A stretch of 53,863 bases of DNA from contig JANLHI010000015.1 in assembly GCA_024654525.1 (NCBI GenBank), positions 1-53,863 of the forward strand, read 5' to 3'. Source of the stretch: Patescibacteria group bacterium (GTDB lineage Bacteria > Patescibacteria > Paceibacteria > UBA6257 > 2-01-FULL-56-20). Below the pieces are notes generated by a model. It ran no database searches, had not been told where the DNA came from, and saw only the letters and a list, made by a program, of their open reading frames with translations. The translations under genes and the position numbers were made by a program. Shown piece after piece: positions 8,571 to 16,638 of this stretch; positions within the stretch are counted from its first letter, which is position 1; the number at the start of each line of letters is the position of its first letter.

Positions 8571-10265
8571 TTAAGCGACTTCATTTTGGTAACAACCCTC
8601 GCAATACACGATTTCGGGACGGCCGGGGGCATAGGAGGTTTGTATATTCACACCACACTTTGAGCATGTACGACTAAATATTTCCATCGGATTAAGCTGT
8701 GTGATGCGCGCGCGGTCGCGACAAAGAGGACATTGGCGCGGAACGGGAAGATTAAAACGTTTTAAAAATTGAAGCTCCATCGGGATAATCTGATAATTCT
8801 TACCACATTGCTCACACTTTAAAATTTCTTTTATGAGAGTGTCGGGAACGTCTTTAATATGGTCGGGAAGCACAATGGTCGCATCGCGATACTCGCGTAC
8901 ATCCTGATCCCTCCATAAAAATCCTTCTTTGATTGCTTCCTCTTTTATTGAAGGAAACCATTCCTGCGCCGCAGACTCGTTATATGTCCACGGACTCATT
9001 GCGGAAGGCAACATTTCTCCATAGCGATATTCTCTCCCTTGCGCATCACGATAAGGAATCTCTGCCATTTGCTTTTTGATACGCGCTACCAAATCCAAAT
9101 ACTCGCTTTTCGTATACTGCTTATTCAATATGCAATACTCCGCGCCTCCCCGAAGCCCCACACATCCGAAAAGGTTCCCGGAGTTCATACATCCGAAGCA
9201 ATACTCAATATCACGACACCCATAACACCATACGGAAAATTTATTATGCGACGCAGTAATTCCCGTCCACACCGTGTCATACATCCATTCACTGTTGTCA
9301 CCGAAAAACGTCCAATCATATGCATTGCGCGCCGGTCCGTTTTTCAAAAACTGGCAATACCGCAAATTCTCACCATTTGCAAGGAGATATGAATTCTTCA
9401 CATTTTTTGAAGCATAAATATACTCCCCCGAAACGTCATAATTTTTCAAACCGTGAAAGTGCCTTCGGGGATACTTAAGAAGTAACAAGTCCACTTTAGA
9501 CTTGAATTCTTCAATTCCCTGCACGGAACCGAAATCGAATTCTTTTTGCAATTTTTCGTATTCTTCTTTTGTATATTGTTCGTTGAAAATACAAAATTGT
9601 TTATTTCTCAAGTTAATGCATCCGATACAGTCGGAACATCCTGCAATATCCCGCGAAAACCATATATTATGGCAATTATCACAGTCCTGTGAGAAAAACG
9701 CCTGATAGCATTTATTTATCCGAAAAGATCCATAACATCCTTCAATATTATTCGCGAATGAAGTATCGTAGGATCCTTTTGCGTCAACGATAGTATTTAA
9801 ATATCCATCATCTTCTCCATTGGTAATTCGAAAACATAAATAACAGTTTTTGAGTCCCGATGCAGCATTGCAGTAATCACTGTTTACCATTGTGGAATGC
9901 GCAGTATAAAGATTTGGAAGCGGAACTCTGAGCTGGAGCTCATGAAATTGCTCGAAAAAAGACCTCGAAAAATCATAATCGTATCCATATCCTTTCGGAT
10001 CCCACTGATCAGACCACCATATGTCCTGCCGATACATTTTATAAGGTGACTCCGAATGATGCGTGGTAATAAGCATATCCCCCGTAATATCGCACTTTCG
10101 TTTATAGAGAATGCGATATCCCTGCCACGCAAGACGCCTCACAAGTCGGCACCGCGGACACCACGTCGGCGGCGGGACATGGATGGTTTCGTAAAACGCA
10201 AAATCATCGGGCTCGATGGTAAAATCGAATTTACAATTTTGACACTGGCGAGTTTCGCTATTCAT
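8571..10265 (-). CDS. Cys-rich zinc-finger-flanked protein, paralog D
   Basis: 564 residues starting MNSETRQCQNCKFDFTIEPD, with FYETIHVPPPTWCPRCRLVRR completing the N-terminal zinc unit. The middle has the Cys-dense stretch CDNCHNIWFSRDIAGCSDC and the first anchor INLRNKQFCIFNEQYTKEEY. The second anchor is LRGGAEYCILNKQYTKSEY. The C-terminal unit is CEQCGKNYQI...RFNLPVPRQCPLCRDR, ending IVYCEGCYQNEVA. It is shorter than paralogs B and E because the C-terminal His/Cys insert is reduced. It lies 15 nt after a 60-residue helical protein gene that has its own promoter, so the two probably form an operon. Confidence 0.9.
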   Translation of the reverse strand: MNSETRQCQNCKFDFTIEPDDFAFYETIHVPPPTWCPRCRLVRRLAWQGYRILYKRKCDITGDMLITTHHSESPYKMYRQDIWWSDQWDPKGYGYDYDFSRSFFEQFHELQLRVPLPNLYTAHSTMVNSDYCNAASGLKNCYLCFRITNGEDDGYLNTIVDAKGSYDTSFANNIEGCYGSFRINKCYQAFFSQDCDNCHNIWFSRDIAGCSDCIGCINLRNKQFCIFNEQYTKEEYEKLQKEFDFGSVQGIEEFKSKVDLLLLKYPRRHFHGLKNYDVSGEYIYASKNVKNSYLLANGENLRYCQFLKNGPARNAYDWTFFGDNSEWMYDTVWTGITASHNKFSVWCYGCRDIEYCFGCMNSGNLFGCVGLRGGAEYCILNKQYTKSEYLDLVARIKKQMAEIPYRDAQGREYRYGEMLPSAMSPWTYNESAAQEWFPSIKEEAIKEGFLWRDQDVREYRDATIVLPDHIKDVPDTLIKEILKCEQCGKNYQIIPMELQFLKRFNLPVPRQCPLCRDRARITQLNPMEIFSRTCSKCGVNIQTSYAPGRPEIVYCEGCYQNEVA

Positions 10266-10280
10266 AGTCGTTCATAAAAT

Positions 10281-10463
10281 TCAGAGTTCTCGCAATTTTC
10301 CTTCTTTGGCTTCTCGCGCGATCCTTTCAATTGCGCGCATTGTTTTCCCTTCAAGAAGAAGCGCGAGCGTCTCAAACTTACGGGGCGAAAGCCGCCGCAA
10401 ACCTTCCGCGATTTGCGGAAGGGTGATAGGAATAGTTGCTTCTTCTTTTGTAGTCGTTACCAT
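10281..10463 (-). CDS. Small helical protein upstream of paralog D
   Basis: 60 residues, MVTTTKEEATIPITLPQIAE at the N-terminus, then LRRLSPRKFETLALLLEGK and a basic/acidic helix. Size and composition resemble small antitoxins, but no family was recognised. The start at 10463 is preferred over longer frames because a good promoter ends 7 nt before it. No toxin gene is adjacent; the downstream partner is paralog D. Confidence 0.65.
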   Translation of the reverse strand: MVTTTKEEATIPITLPQIAEGLRRLSPRKFETLALLLEGKTMRAIERIAREAKEGKLREL

Positions 10464-10470
10464 AGAAAAA

Positions 10471-10499
10471 AGTATGGATAATTTATTGTGCGAGGTCAA
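10471..10499 (-). promoter_or_regulatory. Predicted promoter of the 60-aa gene and paralog D
   Basis: On the minus strand TTGACC and CATACT are 17 nt apart. The -10 ends 7 nt before the ATG at 10463, so transcription would start at or next to the start codon. Confidence 0.6.
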
Positions 10500-10546
10500 C
10501 TTTAGTCTATTGGGGCTTAACCCCGATAGACGGCTTTCTCTGATTC

Positions 10547-10587
10547 GGCAAGGTTGAACCTTGCCGGGATTCCTAAGGTTCAACCTT
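10547..10587. repeat. Dispersed palindrome, copies 1a and 1b
   Basis: GGCAAGGTTGAACCTTGCC at 10547-10565 is followed by GGGATTC and then AAGGTTCAACCTT at 10575-10587, which abuts the stop of paralog E. The first unit with its GGGATTC tail recurs at 12389, and the core recurs in a long hairpin at 50493-50534. Another stem-loop (TATTGGGG/CCCCGATA) lies just left of it at about 10508-10528. Confidence 0.7.
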
Positions 10588-12375
10588 TCAGGCGACCTCG
10601 GTGTGGTAGCAATTTTCACAATACACTATCTCTGACTGATCGGGAGCATAACTCGTTTCGAATTCGTTCGGACAAGGATTTTCCCCGTGAGAGTGGGCTA
10701 CGGTATTTTTATATCTGTTTTTTTCTTGATTACACATGCAATGGCGCCGCCACAGCCGGGGCGGATTCCGCTTCTTGAAGCGCGCAAAGTGGCGTGTGTT
10801 GGGGCACTCGCGCGGGATCGGGATATTCATCCGTCGGTAAAAGGAAAGTTCTTCCGCCGTGATACGGAACGCTTTCGTGCAATTATGCTCTTCAGTGGTC
10901 TGATCGCCGCGTATCCCCCACGCCTGACATAGAATCACTTCTTTAATAATGTCATCCTTCACCGACGCGCTCTCGTCCGGCACATCTTTCCATTCGAGCG
11001 TAGGTACATGCTTCTTCTCCTGCACATCTTCCCACAACAACCTTCGCCCAAGCACTTCTTGCCTCGCAAGCGGAAAATAGTCGTACGCCGCAGTGGTGTT
11101 GTATGCCGACGCGGACAACTCCGGCGGAAAAAATTCTCCGAAGCGGTACACTATCCCGCGCGAATCGGCATAAGGCATCACATTCATGTGCTCAATAATT
11201 TTCGGGATAAGTTTCTCGTATTCTTCTTTCGCATACTGCCGGTTCAAAATGCAGTATTCCTTTTTGCGCATACCAACACATCCGAAAAGATTCGCGGACG
11301 CATAGCAGTTATCACAATACGTAAGGTCGTGGCATGCATCCCACGATTCGTTCACGAAGCGAATCCGCGTGGAGTTATATCCGCAGTTCGCAGTTTCGTA
11401 GATAAGTTCCCCGCCGCGCCCCCAATACGAGTAGTCCATGCAGTCCTTGCTCTCAATAACCGAAAGGAGATTCTTGCCGTTCTCCACTTTTCGGGATTGG
11501 TAGGAATTTTTAACGTCCTTGCAGTCGATAAGCCAGTTCCCGGAGGAATTCACGCAATTCGTGTTCGCGGCGGGCTCATGTATGGCACGCCCTAAAAGTT
11601 CTCCGAACCGTTCGGCGAATGCCACACGCCCTTCGTGCGTATGAAGACGGAGCTTTTGTACCTCCCGCTCATATTCTTCCTTTGTATACGGCCGGTTCAA
11701 AATGTAGTACTGCTTATTGCGGAGTCCCGCACATCCCGCGCATTGCATGCAGTTCCTGCAGTCAAACAAAAAAAGCGAATCGCGACATTGCCTGCACTCC
11801 TGGCAATACTGAACGTTATAACACTCCGCAACATCAACACATTGATACGAAAGCTCGGACTTGTGAGCGTTAAAGCAATCTGCGGAATCGCGGCAATCCC
11901 AAAGATTATAGGAATACCGCGAGTTTTCGTTGTAATTTGCCCGCACGAGGAGATATGAATTCTTGTTATAGCTCGCGCGATTGCAAAATGCGTTGCCCGT
12001 CGGGTCTCCCTGAATCACCCGCTCCGCCCTCGGCACGCGCAACTTCAACTCTTTAAATTGCTCGAAAAACGGCTTCGAAAAATCATATTCCGCTCCGTGG
12101 GAGAGCGGGTCCCAACGGTCGCTCCGGTAACAGTCAAGGCAATACACGGGAAACACCGTCCCCGCAGAATACATTGATACTATGTCTTTGCGGCATAGCC
12201 CGCATGCGTTTTTGTATAAATGTCGCTCGTTACAAAACGACAGCCGCCGCTGCAACCGGCATTCCGGACACCACGTCGGCGGCGGGACTTTTATTTTTTC
12301 GTAAAACGCAAAATCATCCGGCTCGATGACGAACCGGGATTTGCAGGATTGGCAAGTTTGGGTTTCGGGATTCAT
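10588..12375 (-). CDS. Cys-rich zinc-finger-flanked protein, paralog E
   Basis: 595 residues from MNPETQTCQSC; a Met six codons upstream is possible, but this start matches paralog D. By my count it has about 38 cysteines. Order: N-terminal zinc unit (residues 8-39), a second CxxC pair set (58-82), a Cys-dense repeat region (131-215), anchor GLRNKQYYILN (217-227), a second repeat region (274-366), anchor MRKKEYCILNRQYAKEEYE (369-387), a spacer with FGEFFPPELS, and a C-terminal zinc unit with FYRRMNIPIPRECPNTRH and YCENCYHTEVA. The last Cys of the C-terminal CPxCR motif is replaced by Thr here (CPNTR). No secretion signal is visible, and function is unknown. Confidence 0.9.
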   Translation of the reverse strand: MNPETQTCQSCKSRFVIEPDDFAFYEKIKVPPPTWCPECRLQRRLSFCNERHLYKNACGLCRKDIVSMYSAGTVFPVYCLDCYRSDRWDPLSHGAEYDFSKPFFEQFKELKLRVPRAERVIQGDPTGNAFCNRASYNKNSYLLVRANYNENSRYSYNLWDCRDSADCFNAHKSELSYQCVDVAECYNVQYCQECRQCRDSLFLFDCRNCMQCAGCAGLRNKQYYILNRPYTKEEYEREVQKLRLHTHEGRVAFAERFGELLGRAIHEPAANTNCVNSSGNWLIDCKDVKNSYQSRKVENGKNLLSVIESKDCMDYSYWGRGGELIYETANCGYNSTRIRFVNESWDACHDLTYCDNCYASANLFGCVGMRKKEYCILNRQYAKEEYEKLIPKIIEHMNVMPYADSRGIVYRFGEFFPPELSASAYNTTAAYDYFPLARQEVLGRRLLWEDVQEKKHVPTLEWKDVPDESASVKDDIIKEVILCQAWGIRGDQTTEEHNCTKAFRITAEELSFYRRMNIPIPRECPNTRHFARFKKRNPPRLWRRHCMCNQEKNRYKNTVAHSHGENPCPNEFETSYAPDQSEIVYCENCYHTEVA

Positions 12376-12388
12376 GAGATTCTGTGAT

Positions 12389-12406
12389 GGCAAGGTTGAA
12401 CCTTGC
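12389..12406. repeat. Dispersed palindrome, copy 2
   Basis: GGCAAGGTTGAACCTTGC followed by AGGGATTC lies just upstream of the paralog E start. It matches copy 1a over about 26 nt, so paralog E is bracketed by two copies. Confidence 0.7.
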
Positions 12407-12426
12407 AGGGATTCATACTAAGTAGG

Positions 12427-14313
12427 TTATAAGTTATTAATACCCTGCATTCTATTTTCATAGTACCACTTCAACACATCTCCGCCGATAGGAATCGCAT
12501 TCAAACTTCCCTCCTTCGCATCTTCCACTAACACCAAAACGATAAGTTGGGGATTATCCGCAGGCGCATACCCCACAAAAAATGCGTTTACCTTTTGGTT
12601 GTTGTGCACCTGCGCACTTCCTGTTTTTGCAGCAACCGTAAACGGCAAATTATGCAACGCATAAATAGTCGCTTTCGGGTCCGTTACCGCAAGTTCCATC
12701 CCCTTCTGCACTTCCTTGATTTCGGAGGCAAGGTACGTAAGATCGGAAATAATGTGTGAGTGGGGCGCATCGGCGTTGATCACGGGGCGAATAAGTTTTC
12801 CATTGGTTGCCACTGCATTTAAATACGTAATAAGCTGAATCGGCGTTACGAGTAAATCTCCCTGTCCTATCGAAACGTTATAGGTATCACCCAAAAGCCA
12901 TGGACTTTTGTCGCGATTCTCTTTCCATTCAACCGAAGGAAGAAAACCTTCCGCTTCTCCCGGCAAATCGATTCCCGTTTTTTCCCCGAAACCGAACAAT
13001 TGCCACCACTCTCTTAATTTTTTAATACCAAGTCCCACAGACCCCCCCGGCGCACCACCACCAACTTCATAAAAATAAACGTCGCTGGAATTTGCTATTG
13101 CCGACGCAAGATTCACATATCCCTGATAACGCCAATCCTTATATCGGGTGAACTTTGAAGGATCGAAGGGATTCGGAATATCAAGATATCCCGGAGAAAA
13201 AATTTCCCGTTTCGGATCGATAACTCCTTCGTTGAGCGCCGCGATACCCACAAGCGGTTTCACGGTAGAAGCCGGACTGTAAAATCCTGAAATTGCGCGG
13301 TTAAAAAGCGGCTTTAAGGGCGAAGTGAGTATTTCTTTCTTCTTATCATTATTACCAGACCCTGAAAGAATATTATTGTCATATGACGGTTCTTGCACCA
13401 ACGCAAGCACCTCTCCTGTGTTTGGATTCATCGCAATACCCACACCTATTTTTTTCCCCAATGAACGCAATCCCTGTGTCAGCCTATTCTGAAAATAAGA
13501 TTGCAATTCAGCATCAATAGTAAGGCGTAGCGTACGCCCGATTGAAGGTAGTCGCGTCTCCGCCGTATCAAGAACATTGCCGCGTGCATCACGTTTGAGC
13601 ACAATAATTCCTGCTTCACCCCGAAGAAGTTCATCGTAGAGATATTCGACACCGCCGCGTCCCATCATCTCACCTGCATCAATCTTCGGATTCATACGTA
13701 AATTTTCCGAATTCGGAAACCCGACATATCCCAACACATGAGAGAAAACATTGCCGTCTTTATACACACGCTCCACGCCGTCCTCAACCGTAATAGTCGA
13801 AAGACGCAATCCTTTAAGCACCACAAGAGTTCGGTCGTTCATTTCGACTTGAATCGGGATACGCTCACCCAATCGATCCGCATCAATACTCCGCATCCAT
13901 TCCCACACTTCATCCGGTTCAATACCAAGCACAAGTTTAAGTGCACTAAGCGTAGGCTCTTGCAACTCTTCATGTTTCAAGAATTCTCCGGTATTTAAAA
14001 ACGCGTAGGGCACCACACGATTATCCGCAAGTACTGTTCCGAAACGATCGGTAATAAGACCCCGCAATGGAGGCGTCATTTTCACCTGTTCCAAATTCGC
14101 TTGTGCGCGAGCGATATAGACCGAACCCATATTCATATTCAGAAACACAATCCTGCCCACACTCACCGTGGCAAGGATAAGTACCACAATCCACACATAC
14201 AAAAGCGGGCGCGCCCCAAGAGGCACCTCTACAATATCCTTATTTTCGCTCCAATCTTCACACACCGATTCTTCAAAAGCAGGACTTCCTTCTTGATAAT
14301 CTCTTCTAGCCAT
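12427..14313 (-). CDS. mrdA: Penicillin-binding protein 2 (class B transpeptidase)
   Basis: 628 residues. A membrane anchor lies at about 37-58, followed by the dimerisation domain with MTPPLRGLITDRFGTVLADN (79-98). The transpeptidase domain has all three motifs: SxxK as STVK (349-352), SxN as SSD (409-411 region), and KTG in AAKTGSAQ (561-568). It crosslinks peptidoglycan in the periplasm during lateral wall growth. It is the last gene of the proS-mreBCD-PBP2 run, 66 nt after mreD. The usual partner rodA is not in the window. Confidence 0.93.
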   Translation of the reverse strand: MARRDYQEGSPAFEESVCEDWSENKDIVEVPLGARPLLYVWIVVLILATVSVGRIVFLNMNMGSVYIARAQANLEQVKMTPPLRGLITDRFGTVLADNRVVPYAFLNTGEFLKHEELQEPTLSALKLVLGIEPDEVWEWMRSIDADRLGERIPIQVEMNDRTLVVLKGLRLSTITVEDGVERVYKDGNVFSHVLGYVGFPNSENLRMNPKIDAGEMMGRGGVEYLYDELLRGEAGIIVLKRDARGNVLDTAETRLPSIGRTLRLTIDAELQSYFQNRLTQGLRSLGKKIGVGIAMNPNTGEVLALVQEPSYDNNILSGSGNNDKKKEILTSPLKPLFNRAISGFYSPASTVKPLVGIAALNEGVIDPKREIFSPGYLDIPNPFDPSKFTRYKDWRYQGYVNLASAIANSSDVYFYEVGGGAPGGSVGLGIKKLREWWQLFGFGEKTGIDLPGEAEGFLPSVEWKENRDKSPWLLGDTYNVSIGQGDLLVTPIQLITYLNAVATNGKLIRPVINADAPHSHIISDLTYLASEIKEVQKGMELAVTDPKATIYALHNLPFTVAAKTGSAQVHNNQKVNAFFVGYAPADNPQLIVLVLVEDAKEGSLNAIPIGGDVLKWYYENRMQGINNL

Positions 14314-14379
14314 GTATCACCATTATGCATCGCGCCATCACTTCGCGCAAAACAAGCATCTTGCACACATGTACGCCAA

Positions 14380-14835
14380 TTATAACGCGCGTTCTTCCGA
14401 AAATGAGTACTGCAGTATCGCAAACATCACTCCTCCATATATCACTCCTAAAAATATCTCGTACGCTATCAATGCACTGAAACGAAAAATGAGTTGAATA
14501 TCAATCAGCGCATACCATGCCGTAATCCCCACCACAAGCGCGCATATATGGGTAATAAGAGATGTGATAGAAACCCAATCTTTCACCATGCATACTGCAG
14601 TCGGAAAAACCACAAGCATTACAGACTCAACACTAAAAATCGGCTCCCAATGCAGAATATATGCCATCACCACCGCAAGCGCACACTCTTCTACGACATC
14701 AAGAAAAAAAGCGAGTGTAACAAGTACGATAAAAACCGCATTACCCAATCCAAAACCCAAAGACCCGAATCTTATTTGTACAAAAAAAGCGGCGGTGCAC
14801 ACGAGGAATCCAATAACGAAACGATAGTAATTCAT
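14380..14835 (-). CDS. mreD: MreD-like rod-shape membrane protein
   Basis: 151 residues, almost entirely hydrophobic, with about five membrane segments. Sequence similarity within the MreD family is always weak, so the call rests on size, topology and position: it lies 10 nt after mreC and upstream of PBP2, the standard mreBCD-mrdA order. Confidence 0.75.
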   Translation of the reverse strand: MNYYRFVIGFLVCTAAFFVQIRFGSLGFGLGNAVFIVLVTLAFFLDVVEECALAVVMAYILHWEPIFSVESVMLVVFPTAVCMVKDWVSITSLITHICALVVGITAWYALIDIQLIFRFSALIAYEIFLGVIYGGVMFAILQYSFSEERAL

Positions 14836-14845
14836 TGCAAAAGAT

Positions 14846-15529
14846 TTAAAGCGTTACAGGAGGTATATATCCCACGATAATTGCCACCGCGCGAATTTCT
14901 CCTAAATCATAGGAAATGTCCAACTCAGACTCTCTAAAAAGACCATCACGCGACTTTGTTAAAATGCGAAGCGTACCCAACGGCATTCCATATGGCAACA
15001 TGGGAGAAGCCATATACACCGCATCACCCACCGCTATCTGTCCATCTTTGGGAATAAGCGTGAGTAATGGCACTGTTCCGCCCGTAAGCAACGCATCCGA
15101 TCCCTTTGCACCAATTCGTACCGCATACTTCGACTGCACATCAAAAATCGTCTGTATCAGAGACACACGAGGGAAAACCTTCACCACTCGCCCTATAAAA
15201 ACATTCTTAAACGTAGCCGGCTGTCCTTCTTGCACTCCATCGTTGCTTCCCCGGTTTACTAATAATTCATTTTTCAACCCAAACGGATATTGGGAATACA
15301 CCTCGGCAATAAGCGACTTTTCTTTTTCAGGCAACATCACCTCCTCGCGCACACTATAGCGAGCAAGTTCAGTTTTAAGAACCACAAGCTCGGCGCGCTC
15401 ATCGCTACACACTGCAACACTTCCTCCTCCTTGAATTACGGCGCGCAACCAAAACGCAACATCTGGCCTGAATACGGCGATGCCGAATGTCACTATGATA
15501 AATACCCATGCAACCTGTTTTTGAGACAT
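14846..15529 (-). CDS. mreC: Rod shape-determining protein MreC
   Basis: 227 residues. An N-terminal membrane helix (about 5-30) is followed by a short helical region and then the beta-rich periplasmic domain with VNRGSNDGVQEGQPAT, NVFIGRVVKV and VQTIFDVQSKYAVRIG-like strands. MreC links MreB to the wall synthesis enzymes. It is shorter than the usual 280 or so residues, mainly in the coiled coil and C-terminus. It sits 43 nt after mreB. Confidence 0.88.
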   Translation of the reverse strand: MSQKQVAWVFIIVTFGIAVFRPDVAFWLRAVIQGGGSVAVCSDERAELVVLKTELARYSVREEVMLPEKEKSLIAEVYSQYPFGLKNELLVNRGSNDGVQEGQPATFKNVFIGRVVKVFPRVSLIQTIFDVQSKYAVRIGAKGSDALLTGGTVPLLTLIPKDGQIAVGDAVYMASPMLPYGMPLGTLRILTKSRDGLFRESELDISYDLGEIRAVAIIVGYIPPVTL

Positions 15530-15572
15530 ACCCGTAAAAGAAAATCAAACGCTTACTCTTCCCTCTCACACA

Positions 15573-16616
15573 CTAAAGTTTTATCTCGAGGGGTTTTAAA
15601 GGATTATCCAGCAATATGCGGTATCCTTTAAAATCATCTACAATCTGCCCCAAGCCCCTCACTACGCAGGTAAGCGGCTCTTCGGCAACCGAAGTTTTTA
15701 CCGCAGTCTCCCGCTCTACAAGCTCTTCAATACCGCGTAACAATGCGCCCCCTCCGCAAAGATATATACCCTGCGCCAACATATCACCCGCAAGTTCCGG
15801 AGGAGTAAGTTCCACCACTTCATGGATTGCGTCCACAATGGAGCGAAGCGATTTGAGAGTCGCCTGCCGCACATGAGTATTCTTCACCACTACTTCTCGA
15901 GGAAGCCCCGACGTGTAGTCGCGTCCGCGAATAGCAACTTCAATCCTCCCCTCAACCGGAACCGCTGATCCCGCAGCAATTTTCAGATACTCCGCAGTCG
16001 GTTCGCCGATAGCAAGACGAAATTCCTCGCGCACGAAACGAATAATATCTTCATTCAGTTTATCACCCGCAATACGCAACGTTTTCGCCACCACGATTCC
16101 TCCCATGGAGATTACGGCAATGTCAGTGGTACCTCCCCCGATATCCACAATAAGACTTGCGGTAGGAGAAAGAATCGGCAAACGCGCACCAAGCGCAGCG
16201 GCAACGGGAGCCTCAACAAGGTATACCTTCGCACATCCTGCATCCTTTGCCGCGTCTTCAACAGATTTTCTTTCCACTTCCGTGACACCGTTCGGGATTG
16301 CAAGTACACCACGCCGGAATCCTCCGATGGAAGACCTCCCGGAACGACGCAAAAATTGACGCAACATTTCCTGCGTCATTTCAAAGTCGGAAACCACTCC
16401 TCCCACAAGCGGACGCACTACATTGATGTGCGCGGGGGTACGCCCCATCATCTTCCTCGCCTCATCACCCACCGCGATAATCTGATTCGTTTTGGTATTG
16501 ATTGCCGCTACGGAAGGTTCGTCCAACATAAGTCCACGATGACTGAGGTACACAAGAGAATTTGTGGTACCTAAATCGATTCCCACATCACTGAATAAAT
16601 AATTGAGGAGTTTCAT
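15573..16616 (-). CDS. mreB: Rod shape-determining actin homologue MreB
   Basis: 347 residues. The phosphate-1 motif is VGIDLGTTNSLVY, the phosphate-2 motif is VDIGGGTTDIAVISMGG, and the adenosine motif is GIYLCGGGALLRGIEEL. Length and motifs are canonical. It forms membrane-bound filaments that position wall synthesis. It begins 22 nt after proS on the same strand. Confidence 0.96.
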   Translation of the reverse strand: MKLLNYLFSDVGIDLGTTNSLVYLSHRGLMLDEPSVAAINTKTNQIIAVGDEARKMMGRTPAHINVVRPLVGGVVSDFEMTQEMLRQFLRRSGRSSIGGFRRGVLAIPNGVTEVERKSVEDAAKDAGCAKVYLVEAPVAAALGARLPILSPTASLIVDIGGGTTDIAVISMGGIVVAKTLRIAGDKLNEDIIRFVREEFRLAIGEPTAEYLKIAAGSAVPVEGRIEVAIRGRDYTSGLPREVVVKNTHVRQATLKSLRSIVDAIHEVVELTPPELAGDMLAQGIYLCGGGALLRGIEELVERETAVKTSVAEEPLTCVVRGLGQIVDDFKGYRILLDNPLKPLEIKL

Positions 16617-16638
16617 AAGTGATAAAATTACACGCTAA

